Positions 1 through 10,180 of a stretch of 64,000 nucleotides of DNA are shown here, one piece after another. Below the pieces are notes generated by a model, which was not told the origin of the DNA, did not search any database, and was given only the letters and a program-made list of their open reading frames with translations. Position 1 is the first letter of the stretch, and each line of letters starts with the position of its first letter. The DNA lies in contig NC_042506.1 of assembly GCF_003054445.1 (NCBI RefSeq), positions 2,177,501 to 2,241,500 of the forward strand. Reading direction: 5' to 3'. A program made the position numbers and the translations under genes. The DNA is from Pichia kudriavzevii. Its lineage: Eukaryota; Ascomycota; Pichiomycetes; Pichiales; Pichiaceae.

Positions 1-409
1 GATGAAAGAAACAGGTACCAAAAAATTGGTATTGTCGACAATGGGCCCACACTAATTACTTTGTAAATCTTTGAGTTCCTACCTGCGTATCCTCAATTTC
101 GAATGCTTTGTATGTATGGACCACGGGGCATGACAGGCAAACATACCGATGGATTTAATGCCGCATCCATGTAATTACTCCTTGTCGGTATAAGGGCGTA
201 GTAAAGCTGAAACGGTAAACAAGAACGCCCATTGCCAATCCGAGAGTGCATGTAATCAGGAATTACCTGATATGCTTTCCAGGCCGTGCAGCTCCGTAGC
301 TGAAATTGGAAATAATAAGATTGACATTTTTTTTTTCAGAAGCTTCCTGTCTAGGCAGGCATTTTTGGTTAACTTTTCTTTTGCCCTTGTTCAATTTAGT
401 AAAGTTTCA
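1..409. other. Left-edge intergenic region, no gene seen
   Basis: No long reading frame on either strand and no tRNA-like A/B boxes. The reading frame of the next gene is open upstream of its chosen ATG, with another ATG at 272. That extension is rich in Phe, Ser and Leu and has no obvious domain, so I treat it as 5' leader. A GTATGT hexamer lies near 110, but no TACTAAC was found between it and the gene, so I do not call an intron. Confidence 0.5.
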
Positions 410-2083
410 ATGCTACAAATACTTGAGAAACTGAAGTACGATCCTAATGATGAACGTATCCAATTAGAAAAGCATTCAGATAAAATAGTCTTGCCTGAGA
501 AAATCCTAAACGAATTAGTCAATTTACAAAAATTACAAGATATAGAAAAATTGCCACATCCTTTAGTATTTCGAATAAGCACACCAAGTAATAATGCATA
601 TGTTGGTGTTAAAGAATTCCATGATTTAGACAATGACAGTGTTTTCTTAACCGAGGATGTGCGTGGAAGGCTAGGTATACAAGATGCAGGTGCTACAATT
701 CTATCGGTTGAGTTGGCATTAAATGTTTCAGGTGATGATGTTGTTGAAAAGGCAATGATTATACTAGAGCCTATGGAAAAATATCAAGTAAATGACTGGA
801 AAACGTTTCTGGAATCCACCCTGTCTAAGAGTTACACTGCAGTGACCACGGGAGATATCTTGACTTTTAACATCGAGAAGTTTGAATGTGAATTGAAAGT
901 AAGGTCTGTGAAGACCTCGAACCATGTCAGAAGTGTATGTGTTATAGATCGTGACATTGATCTCGAAATATATGGGGACAATGCGGTTGATGTCCCCATT
1001 AATGGCATTCAAGAATGTGAAGAAGCATCGGGTGAAATTAGGAAAGGTATGACTGTTAAGATAAATATACCTGAAAATCACGTACTGAAGAGCGATGGAG
1101 ATTATGCGATTTCCAATGATCAGTTTGTTAGTGGCGACCGGTTTGAATTTGCCACAGTTAATGAAGGTATTAAGGTGGGTCAGGGGAAGTATGTTTATGC
1201 ATTTACAGATCTTAAATTTGAGATATGTGATCGTTATGAGAAACCTGAAGGAGTTATACCGGGCACTGTGAAATGTGAGAACTGTGGTAAAGCTATCAGT
1301 CCCTCTTCCAAGGTGATGCATGAAACCTTCTGCTTGAGAAACAACATAAAATGTGCCCAATGTGGGAAAACTTTCCGTAAGGCTATACCCGACAAACACT
1401 GGCACTGTTGTTCTACATTTGGTGATGATGCAGAATCTAAAGAGCTGCATGATCGGTATATGCATGAACGACAAACGTGTGAATGCGGGTATAATGGTGT
1501 TACTTATAGTGTTTGCGTTCATAGAAATGAATGTTTATTATCCCTACACGAATGTCGATATTGTCATTTAATACTTCCACGAGGAGAGGAGTGTGTGGAA
1601 TCGAGGTACTACAGTGTCTCAGGACATGAGTGGACATGCGGTTCTAAGACCACGGAATGTTTCAAATGTGGAAAGATTGTTCGATTGAGGGAACTGGATA
1701 CACATTTGAAAAACCACGAGTTTGTGGAAGCCGAAGTTAGTGAGCGAACTATACAGTGCAGTAACGTTTTATGTGTTAACAAATTTACTGGTGATAATTC
1801 AATTGGGCTGTGCACTGAATGCTTCAGTCCACTATATTCCGATATTAGAGATGATGATGGGAGAAGATTGAAAGCCAGGATTGAAAGAAGGTATATTCTG
1901 CAGCTGAAGAATGGATGTGGGGATCTGCAGTGTGATAACCAGTTGTGTGTGAGCAGCAGCGAATGTATCTGCAGAGGTTCTATGGGTGAGATTATAAAGT
2001 TTGTGAAGAAGTGGGTCTCTGAAGGCCCATACATGTTCTGTGTTAGCCGTAAAATGAGAGAACTACGTAAAAACAAAGGATGA
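410..2083 (+). CDS. UFD1-fold protein with Cys/His zinc clusters and an AZUL-like tail
   Basis: 557 residues from the ATG at 410. Residues about 5-195 read as the UFD1 N-terminal fold: KHSDKIVLP matches the NYGGKIILP element, followed by the double-psi barrel and second half-domain (TAVTTGDILTF). In Ufd1 this fold binds ubiquitin and Cdc48/p97. Residues about 285-440 hold repeated CxxC/H clusters of TRAF or C2H2 type (CENCGK, CAQCGKTF, CFKCGK). Residues about 490-515 contain RYILQLKNGCGDLQC, close to the AZUL zinc motif of UBE3A (RYYHQLTEGCGNEAC). UFD1 plus zinc-finger proteins are known in plants and fungi; this is not the canonical UFD1. A role as a Cdc48- or proteasome-linked ubiquitin adaptor is inference. 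The 272 ATG would add 46 residues of low quality. Confidence 0.75.
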   Translation: MLQILEKLKYDPNDERIQLEKHSDKIVLPEKILNELVNLQKLQDIEKLPHPLVFRISTPSNNAYVGVKEFHDLDNDSVFLTEDVRGRLGIQDAGATILSVELALNVSGDDVVEKAMIILEPMEKYQVNDWKTFLESTLSKSYTAVTTGDILTFNIEKFECELKVRSVKTSNHVRSVCVIDRDIDLEIYGDNAVDVPINGIQECEEASGEIRKGMTVKINIPENHVLKSDGDYAISNDQFVSGDRFEFATVNEGIKVGQGKYVYAFTDLKFEICDRYEKPEGVIPGTVKCENCGKAISPSSKVMHETFCLRNNIKCAQCGKTFRKAIPDKHWHCCSTFGDDAESKELHDRYMHERQTCECGYNGVTYSVCVHRNECLLSLHECRYCHLILPRGEECVESRYYSVSGHEWTCGSKTTECFKCGKIVRLRELDTHLKNHEFVEAEVSERTIQCSNVLCVNKFTGDNSIGLCTECFSPLYSDIRDDDGRRLKARIERRYILQLKNGCGDLQCDNQLCVSSSECICRGSMGEIIKFVKKWVSEGPYMFCVSRKMRELRKNKG

Positions 2084-2314
2084 ACAAGCAGAAATGGAAA
2101 GTTGCCAAAGAAATAAAAAGGAAAAGAAAAGGAAAAGAAAAAGAAAGGAAAAGGAAATTAAAAACAGTTAAAACAATAGAATAGAAACAAGGGGAAGTGG
2201 ATGGTTTTTGTCTCTCTTCTTCTTTAACAAATCTTGTTTTTTTCTTTTTAAGGAATTAAAACAGTATACATGAAATAAATAAGTGGATTCTAACAGTCAT
2301 GCGACACTAGTGTT

Positions 2315-3644
<1,330 letters not shown>

Positions 3645-5216
3645 TTAGAACTTGACATCCCAGGAGTCTAACTTCATGGTGCCATTTCTTTCCAAGTTGA
3701 TGTGCATCTTGAATGCGTCAACTAGGGAGTGAGGTTCATGCAATGCCTTTGTCTTTTTACAGTGGAAGAGGGCCCTCTCATAGTATTCATTCAACTGGTC
3801 CTTGTAGTCAGGGTGGGCACACTTGTTGATAATCAACGGAACTCTCTCCTTTGGCGCCAATCCTCTCAAGTCTGCCAAACCATAGTCGGTGACAAACACG
3901 TCCAAGTCATGTTCGGTTTGATCAATATGAGATGAGAATGGCACGACACAGGAAATACCCGTTGGGTCGGTCTTTGTCTTTCTAGCAGCTGGAGTGTGCA
4001 TAATAGACAACTTGGCATTACGCAAGAAATCTGCTGAACCACCTAAACCATTCAACATTCTTGAACCATTGACATTTGTTGAGTTGGCATGACCGTAAAT
4101 GTCAAATTCAACGGGGGTATTCATAGCAATAACGCCCAATCTTCTAATTATTTCAGGAGAATTAGAGACAACTTGAGATCTTAAACATATTCTCTTTGAA
4201 TATAAATCCCAATTATCAAAGAATTTCTTAAATCCATCTTGAGATAACCTAATAGAAGTTGAAGTGGCAAAATCAATTTTACCTGATTCAAAATAAGGTA
4301 AAAATGAATCTTGCATAACTTCTGTCCAAACAGTCAAGTTTTTAAATGATGATTGTTCCAACCCTTCAATAATTGCATTGGCAACATTACCAATACCAGA
4401 TTGTAATGGATGCAAATTTTCTGGCAATCTACCATGCTTAACTTCTTCTTCAAAGAATTCAATTAAATGGCCTGCAATCTTCTTGGACATTTCATCTGGA
4501 GGAGTTGGATTTGGAACTTGATCTGGTGTTGTTGACTCGACAATTGCAACAACTTTGGAAGGATCAATAGGAATTGCAGTCAAACCATTTCTTTGGTCAA
4601 CCGAGGTGTAAGGATAAGGTTGTCTAAATGGTGGGTTTACAGGCATGTCAATATCATGTAAACCTTCAAATGAAGGGGTGGCAGTATTGACTTCAATAAT
4701 AATCTTGTCAGAGACTGAAATCATTTCAGGAGATCCACCAACGGCAGGACCTGGAACAATGGAACCATCCTCAGTTATTGCTGTTGCTTCAATGATTGTG
4801 TAATCCAACAAGTCATTAGACTTTTCTCTGGTGTAATAACCATAGGTCAAATCTTGTGGGAACATGGACAAATGTTTATCGAAAAATAACGTTCTATTAT
4901 CATTGATTGCCCTTGAAATTGGTTTACCAACCTGATGAGGAGCTCTACGATGAATCATATCTAAATCTGCCCATCTGGATTCTTCTGGTCCTGCCGATGC
5001 ACCAACAAACAAATTGAATCCAAGTTTACCCTGTAAGTTGTTCTTTTCGACATGATCTGCCAAAGCTGTTGGAATCACCTTTGGTGCTCCCACACCGGTA
5101 AATCCAGACCAGCCAAGGTACTGGCCATTGGAGAAGAGAGGAATACATTCCTGTGGTGTTCTGAGCTTCTTCAAATAAGGAGCATATCTGACTCTCTGTT
5201 TAAGAATTGCCGACAT
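3645..5216 (-). CDS. ACH1: Acetyl-CoA hydrolase / CoA transferase, mitochondrial
   Basis: Transfers CoA between succinyl-CoA and acetate (or hydrolyses acetyl-CoA) in mitochondria; Ach1 supports acetate and propionate tolerance. 523 residues, almost the same length as S. cerevisiae Ach1, and colinear throughout: [13 protein letters not shown] near the N-terminus, [19 protein letters not shown], then [14 protein letters not shown] and the C-terminal [20 protein letters not shown]. The family's catalytic Glu lies in the second CoA-transferase domain; I did not assign it by number. The N-terminus is basic ([14 protein letters not shown]), compatible with mitochondrial import. The ATG at 5216 matches the family start. 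Confidence 0.97.
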   Translation of the reverse strand: MSAILKQRVRYAPYLKKLRTPQECIPLFSNGQYLGWSGFTGVGAPKVIPTALADHVEKNNLQGKLGFNLFVGASAGPEESRWADLDMIHRRAPHQVGKPISRAINDNRTLFFDKHLSMFPQDLTYGYYTREKSNDLLDYTIIEATAITEDGSIVPGPAVGGSPEMISVSDKIIIEVNTATPSFEGLHDIDMPVNPPFRQPYPYTSVDQRNGLTAIPIDPSKVVAIVESTTPDQVPNPTPPDEMSKKIAGHLIEFFEEEVKHGRLPENLHPLQSGIGNVANAIIEGLEQSSFKNLTVWTEVMQDSFLPYFESGKIDFATSTSIRLSQDGFKKFFDNWDLYSKRICLRSQVVSNSPEIIRRLGVIAMNTPVEFDIYGHANSTNVNGSRMLNGLGGSADFLRNAKLSIMHTPAARKTKTDPTGISCVVPFSSHIDQTEHDLDVFVTDYGLADLRGLAPKERVPLIINKCAHPDYKDQLNEYYERALFHCKKTKALHEPHSLVDAFKMHINLERNGTMKLDSWDVKF

Positions 5217-5871
5217 TATAAAATATCAATTATGAAGAGATGGGGAGGGGGAGGGATAAGTGTCTTGTTAATATACTCGAATTTGGCCTTTATTCAACCG
5301 TAATTTGTAAAATATAAACTGTACAATGGAAGGGGTAAATCGTATAGTGTATAGTATGTATGTGTATGTGTTTGTGTTTGTGTGGGGGAGGGGAATACGT
5401 ATGTGTGGGATCTTCAGTCTCTCAATGGGATCAAACCAACAGACGCTATTGTTTGCAATAAAACACCTTATAGAAGAAACAAGAGGGGAACAGAGAAGGA
5501 GAGGGGGCGGGAAATGTCCAATGCTCGGAGAGGAGGGCTCCACCGTGTGTTTATAGGGTTCTGTGGTTGGTTTCCAATGCATCACGCACGCTGCCGGAGC
5601 AATGGTAAGAAAGCGGAGGGAATTTAGACGGGGGCGTAGCATCGGAGGTGTTGTCGGGGAAACGTGCATGGACCCGATGGAAAACTATAGAACAATCCAC
5701 CGCAGCACTGAAGCTCAAAGAGCCGTTAGAAGAGAACGGGTAAAATAGACGACTGCTAAAAGGGCAATTTCGAAAAGGGCAAAAGTGAAAAGGGCAATAG
5801 CGAAAAGGGGAGCAACCGCCCCCTCCAAGAGGAGCAATCACTTTGCTATTCTTCCCCGTGTCGGAATCGAC
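5217..5871. other. ACH1 upstream / F-box gene downstream intergenic region
   Basis: 655 bases. The ACH1-proximal part is T/G-rich (TG-type stretch 5357-5386). A short tandem repeat lies at 5757-5812. Several overlapping open frames of 60-130 codons on both strands look like chance; none has a recognisable domain. Confidence 0.55.
5757..5812. repeat. Four degenerate copies of a ~16-bp AAAAGGGCAA unit
   Basis: Units beginning about 5757, 5775, 5790 and 5805 share the core AAAAGGG(CAA), with spacers 5-8 bases long. It lies just beyond the 3' end of the F-box gene and may be a minisatellite. Confidence 0.7.
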
Positions 5872-6762
5872 TTACAATATCCGCTCCCCCGCCACGTAGA
5901 CACGTGACTCGGGCCCGCGGGCGTGTGGCGCATGCGCTGCCGAGCCGTCCCTTCTACGGCGTTCCAAAGTAACGAGACTCTTGAATCTTTCGCTATGCAC
6001 AAACGCTGCGCCACGCGTGTACTCGAGCTGCACGTGCTCGAGTGGCGCATGCGCGTGAAGCTTAAATATATCAATGGCATTCTCTGGGTAGCTCCATGTA
6101 CAGTTTGTAAGATTCACCTCTCTCAGATGAGGGAGTTCCCCCCCATGTGGAGACGATGAATCTCCAACTGTAACGTACTTATCTACACCAAGGGAGAATC
6201 CATTAAGGTGTAGACATTCGAGTCGACGGAAATACCGAATCTGTGTGGTCTCAAAGAGACTCTTGTCACTGTACTCGCCATAACTTTGGTTATCCTGACA
6301 ATGGCTAACAAGGGTCAGTTTGCGGATCTTGTCACCATACTCAATGGGGAAATCGTCCTTGTACTTGAGGCTTCGACCACTCGCCAATAGACCAATCTCC
6401 ATCTCCTCTAGTTGGCAACATCGCCGCAACACTTCCCCTAGGGAGACGTTCCACTCCCCATGGTTGGTCTCACGCTCGTTTGTGGGGTCACATCTAATGC
6501 GTAGCTTCTTTACCAGGTCCGTCTGTTTGAAGTGTTTCACAAAGGCGTCAATGTCTCGCCAATGTAGGGCAACCTCGGCAAAGATTCTCTCATAGACTAG
6601 ACTTCGATGTCGGCGGTCAGCCATGCTAACATGGAGAAGGTCGACCCGTGAGAGGTGTTGGAGGACAAGGTCCAGCACCTCGCCTGGGAGTCTCACAAGG
6701 AGTCTCTCCTTGCTTAGACGGATTCTCTTAACATCAGAACGATTGGAGCACTGTCTTTTCAT
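5872..6762 (-). CDS. F-box-like protein with short leucine-rich region
   Basis: 296 residues from the ATG at 6762. An upstream in-frame ATG (6948) would add a Tyr/Leu-rich leader of 62 residues that I reject. Residues about 25-70 (LPGEVLDLVLQHLSRVDLLHVSMADRRHRSLVYERIF, shown here only by key residues L-P-x-E-V-L-x-x-V-L-x-x-L) match the F-box pattern, which docks Skp1 in SCF ubiquitin ligases. Residues about 85-265 have irregular Leu/Ile spacing (KKLRIRC, LEEMEIGLL, LECLHLNGF, LREVNLTNCTW) like F-box LRR proteins. The last about 35 residues are Arg/Ala/His-rich and encoded by palindromic GC-rich DNA, unlike the rest. The substrate is unknown. Confidence 0.65.
   Translation of the reverse strand: MKRQCSNRSDVKRIRLSKERLLVRLPGEVLDLVLQHLSRVDLLHVSMADRRHRSLVYERIFAEVALHWRDIDAFVKHFKQTDLVKKLRIRCDPTNERETNHGEWNVSLGEVLRRCCQLEEMEIGLLASGRSLKYKDDFPIEYGDKIRKLTLVSHCQDNQSYGEYSDKSLFETTQIRYFRRLECLHLNGFSLGVDKYVTVGDSSSPHGGELPHLREVNLTNCTWSYPENAIDIFKLHAHAPLEHVQLEYTRGAAFVHSERFKSLVTLERRRRDGSAAHAPHARGPESRVYVAGERIL
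5891..6056. repeat. GC-rich palindrome cluster at the F-box gene 3' end
   Basis: Direct copies of GTGGCGCATGCGC at 5925-5937 and 6042-6054, each containing the perfect palindrome GCGCATGCGC. CACGTG occurs at 5901-5906 and 6031-6036, and CTCGAG at 6022-6027 and 6037-6042. TGCGCCAC at 6007-6014 is the inverse of 6042-6049. It overlaps coding sequence. Confidence 0.8.
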
Positions 6763-7064
6763 GCTTGTGTTTGTGAACAAGTGAGGCAGTGAGATATACA
6801 GAAGGAGATCAAATAGTGTAGTGGTGTGCAGTGGTGTGCAGTGTAGAAAGTACGCTACAGTATAGTATAATATAGAAGGAAATAGTATAGAACGAAAATC
6901 GATAAAGAAAATACACCTTTCCTCTACACATGAATAAATGACTAGCATGATTCCAACGTCTTTTTTTTTTTTTGCTTCTCATCTTTGGAGCTGCGCCCAA
7001 ATAGGCAACTATTATTCGGTACTCTTATGGGAAACCACTAACCGCTAACAGACACTACCATATC

Positions 7065-8585
7065 CTAGTAACTGATTATATCCTCGTCATCACTGACACG
7101 TCGCCCACTCCAGAGACTCTCTAGGACATCCAACGAATGCTGTGCACTCACATTGCCAAACATCCGCAACTCTTGGAAAAATTTCACAACATAAACACGG
7201 TCCTCCCCCAGACACGTCCATTTCCCAACGAGAAACACACATAGCTGAAACATAAGCACCGAATAGGACTGGACCCGCTTACCGCTTCGTAGAAACCGCA
7301 AAATTCGCATTGCATCGCCAATGGCCCGCCTCACTAAGAGATGTTCTCTCGGTAACTGCATCAACTCCGTCAATACCTGGATAATTCCAACTATACGATG
7401 GCTTTGATAACTGATGTCCCACCAGGAGGCCCACAGTGGACCCCCTTCGTCTCCCAAATCGTCAAATTCCTCAACAGACTCAAGCAGTTCGGCAGGTACA
7501 ATGCCATCAATTTTCCTCAGGTATCCACTGCCATCCCAGATCTTGAAACTCTTGATATCCTCGCTGTCCAACATCTCCATCAACCACCCAATCTCCCCAA
7601 TGGAGACACACCCGCACCCATTTTGTCGTGTCTCCTTGAGAAGTAAACATAAACGACCCAATACAACTCCTAATTTGTTGGTATACCCGTACATGAGGTT
7701 GAAAACAGGACCATTCCACGCGTTCTTCCAAATTAGTCCAAGGTTCTCCATCTGGCTGGTGTCTTCTATCCACCCTTCCATGATCTTCCACTCCTCATTC
7801 GATATCGTGCCCCCGATTTTAGAACTCAGGCCAGCTAATATCTCGATACTTATAAACCAGCATCGACATATCGAATATACTTCGCCAGCTATGTTCTCAT
7901 TCATCAACATCCGTCCGGCAGCCTCCAAATGCGGCCGCCACTTGACAACATTCGAACTGGCATTGTAACTCGTTATCAACAACGTGGTCAGAATCATACT
8001 CTCCAGTTCATCACCTAGCCCTTTACTTATCCTGTTGCTTAGCAGCTTCATGCATTTCGATAGGTACCCAACATAGCTCTTCTCATCCGCTTCACTCGAG
8101 CTCTTGTGGTACGACCTCAACGCACCACACGCCAAAACCGCACTGAGCAAATAACCTCCATTTATTGCGTGGTTTAATATAACTTCCCTGATTACATTCT
8201 CCTCTCGCACGTTAAAGGGGAAAATGACTTGCGTGAACTCATCATAGAAGAGCTGCAGATACTTTCGACTTTCGGTATCGAGGGAAAATTGACCAATGTC
8301 AAATTTCCCAATCCGTGGTGTTATCGCCAACTCCGGAATCTCGAGAGATGATGAGGCAGGAGTCTCTTGAAAATCGCCAATTTGATCCATCAACAACTCT
8401 TCTAATGACTTGGCCAAATCGACATTGGGCAAGTCCCTCTTTTGTTGCCTGGCTGGATATACGCATGTCTTTGATAACCGATCGCAGTGCCAGCACACAG
8501 GCTTAGACTCATCGCATTTGATTTTCCTCCTCTTACATTCCATACATCCTAGCTTGGAGTACTTCCCCTTTCGAATGGCACCCAT
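7065..8585 (-). CDS. Zn(2)Cys(6) transcription factor, Fungal_trans_2 type
   Basis: 506 residues. The N-terminal binuclear cluster CMECKRRKIKCDESKPVC followed by WHCDRLSKTC (residues about 14-41) has the C-x2-C-x6-C-x6-C-x2-C-x6-C spacing and sits at the extreme N-terminus, as in Upc2/Lys14-like regulators. The remaining 400 residues are helical with YLLSAVLACGALRSYH and similar elements, typical of the fungal-specific transcription factor domain 2. It is followed by a D-amino-acid oxidase gene upstream on the same strand (270 bases apart), so it may control that gene; this is inference from position. The target site is unknown. No truncation is seen. Confidence 0.9.
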   Translation of the reverse strand: MGAIRKGKYSKLGCMECKRRKIKCDESKPVCWHCDRLSKTCVYPARQQKRDLPNVDLAKSLEELLMDQIGDFQETPASSSLEIPELAITPRIGKFDIGQFSLDTESRKYLQLFYDEFTQVIFPFNVREENVIREVILNHAINGGYLLSAVLACGALRSYHKSSSEADEKSYVGYLSKCMKLLSNRISKGLGDELESMILTTLLITSYNASSNVVKWRPHLEAAGRMLMNENIAGEVYSICRCWFISIEILAGLSSKIGGTISNEEWKIMEGWIEDTSQMENLGLIWKNAWNGPVFNLMYGYTNKLGVVLGRLCLLLKETRQNGCGCVSIGEIGWLMEMLDSEDIKSFKIWDGSGYLRKIDGIVPAELLESVEEFDDLGDEGGPLWASWWDISYQSHRIVGIIQVLTELMQLPREHLLVRRAIGDAMRILRFLRSGKRVQSYSVLMFQLCVFLVGKWTCLGEDRVYVVKFFQELRMFGNVSAQHSLDVLESLWSGRRVSDDEDIISY

Positions 8586-8855
8586 CTATATGCAAAGTAT
8601 AATATGTCCCTAGTCCTCTGTGCAGGAGTTGCCTACAACATAAGTATATGCATCTACCCAACTAAACAAAGTATAATAACAAAAAGAGAAAAAAAGATGA
8701 AACTTTAACGAAACTTGCAACTAACTGACTGAACTTGCCATATTTTCTTACCTTCATAACATGCATCAACATTACAGAGGGGGGGGGAATCCGCGGGAAA
8801 ATCAAGAGGCATGGAAAATCGCTGCACTTGTCTTTACAAGTTAGCTACACTGTAA

Positions 8856-9905
8856 TCAAAGTTTCACCTTGATGGAGTGTAAGAGATCAACAGCCTTTTC
8901 TGCAGCACCATATGACATCTCGACGCCGGAACCCCCAAAGCCGTAGCAATGGACAATGACAGTACCCTCAATAACTTCCCTCTCGAGTCTGACGCCACCT
9001 TTGCGTGCTGGGCGGAAACCAACATTGACACGCAAGATGTCCAGTTCTCCATCACTAAACAAATCAGGGAATCTGACCCTGGCATTGGAGATCAGCGACT
9101 GTGTCTCGCTGTCGAGACCGGTGAGAGAGGTGCCGCCCATATCCTTTGTGCCGCCAACAATGATGCCTCCGTTTAATGGTCTCGGAATGACAAAACACCA
9201 TTCACCATTGGAGAGTTGGTAAGTAACTGTATGGTTCTCGTAGTAATCAAGTTCCTCCAAGGGAGCACGAACCAAGAGGGTCTGACCACGAATTTGGAAA
9301 CAGGATGGATCGTGGTTACCATCATATAACAAGCCATTGCCCGTGCAGTTCACAATGGGCAAACCAGGATACAACAGAGAGACTTCCCTCAATGATTTGA
9401 CTTCACGTTGGACTACCTTCACCTTTTGTCTTATGATGAGAGAATTCAACATAAATTTCATCACCTCATGGGGATTGACTGAAAAGGTAGTGTACTCGGC
9501 ACCAAACCGAACGCCTGTAGGTAGTTGATCCTTGGGGATGACGTGGAAATCTTCCACAACCTCACTATAGCCCTCAGCGACGTTCTCATACAAGGCGTTT
9601 CCAAACTCCAAATAGTCAATTCCCTTGATCATCTTGATCGAGGATTCAGGGTGTTCAACTGCCCATTTTTTGTACTTCTCGTACGTACCTCTGGTGAATT
9701 TCGAGTCCCGGTACTCGACAGCTGACTTTGATGGAAATGGACGGAAGTGTGCACCAGCCTTGGATGATGTATACTCCGGATCCAAAAGTCCAGAATCGGG
9801 AAAATGCTTACTAACAATAGTGATGTCTGCATTGGGATTCAGCTCGGCAATACGGTACGCTATTGAGATACCTATGATTCCGGCTCCTACAATAACAGTT
9901 GACAT
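8856..9905 (-). CDS. D-amino-acid oxidase (FAD), probably peroxisomal
   Basis: Oxidises D-amino acids to 2-oxo acids with NH3 and H2O2. 349 residues from the ATG at 9905; upstream in-frame sequence has no FAD-domain character. Dinucleotide-binding motif VIVGAGIIGISIA at residues 4-16; DAO family blocks GAHFRPFPS, VNCTGNGL, GGIIVGGTKD, and GFRPARKGGVRLE, whose Arg corresponds to the substrate-carboxylate Arg of DAAO. The C-terminal signature HCYGFGGSGVEMSYG follows. It ends in VKL, a weak variant of the PTS1 signal (S/A/C-K/R/H-L). It is divergent with the peroxin gene PEX2 (275-base shared promoter). A D-aspartate oxidase specificity cannot be excluded. Confidence 0.92.
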   Translation of the reverse strand: MSTVIVGAGIIGISIAYRIAELNPNADITIVSKHFPDSGLLDPEYTSSKAGAHFRPFPSKSAVEYRDSKFTRGTYEKYKKWAVEHPESSIKMIKGIDYLEFGNALYENVAEGYSEVVEDFHVIPKDQLPTGVRFGAEYTTFSVNPHEVMKFMLNSLIIRQKVKVVQREVKSLREVSLLYPGLPIVNCTGNGLLYDGNHDPSCFQIRGQTLLVRAPLEELDYYENHTVTYQLSNGEWCFVIPRPLNGGIIVGGTKDMGGTSLTGLDSETQSLISNARVRFPDLFSDGELDILRVNVGFRPARKGGVRLEREVIEGTVIVHCYGFGGSGVEMSYGAAEKAVDLLHSIKVKL

Positions 9906-10180
9906 GGTTCCGAGTGTGTTTAGTAAATGAAATGGGAACACTAGTGAATGCGAACAGCACAAATGAACATGTATAAGAGATATAGTCAAGGTATACAACA
10001 TTTCCTGTAACGGCATCATTATCAGTCGATTATCCGACAAGATTAGAAATTTTCATCGGCGCACCATGAATGGATGAATCATTTGGCAATTTTTATCTGA
10101 ATAATCAATTCCAATTTTAGTATATTGTTACTCTTTGTTTCCCTGCATTTTTTCACATTTTCGGACAATATATGAGGTAA
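9906..10180. promoter_or_regulatory. Shared divergent promoter, D-amino-acid oxidase / PEX2
   Basis: 275 bases between the two start codons of divergently transcribed peroxisomal genes. AT-rich toward PEX2. CGG at about 10012 and CCG at about 10035 are 20 bases apart, slightly wider than the oleate element (CGG-N15-18-CCG), so I do not claim one. Confidence 0.6.
10172..10180 (+). promoter_or_regulatory. Two-codon upstream ORF abutting the PEX2 start
   Basis: ATG AGG TAA ends exactly where the PEX2 ATG at 10181 begins (TAAATG). A minimal uORF this close could lower initiation at 10181 or shift it to the ATG at 10190. Effect is inference. Confidence 0.55.

Noticed and set aside
272-409. 46-residue N-terminal extension of the UFD1-like protein
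   Set aside because: Sequence is Phe/Ser-rich and unlike the fold; the UFD1 similarity starts after the ATG at 410.
5427-5437. Near tRNA B box (GGTTTGATCCC on the minus strand)
   Set aside because: No A box, acceptor stem or cloverleaf can be formed around it.
10012-10037. Oleate response element in the DAO/PEX2 promoter
   Set aside because: The CGG and CCG triplets are 20 bases apart rather than 15-18.
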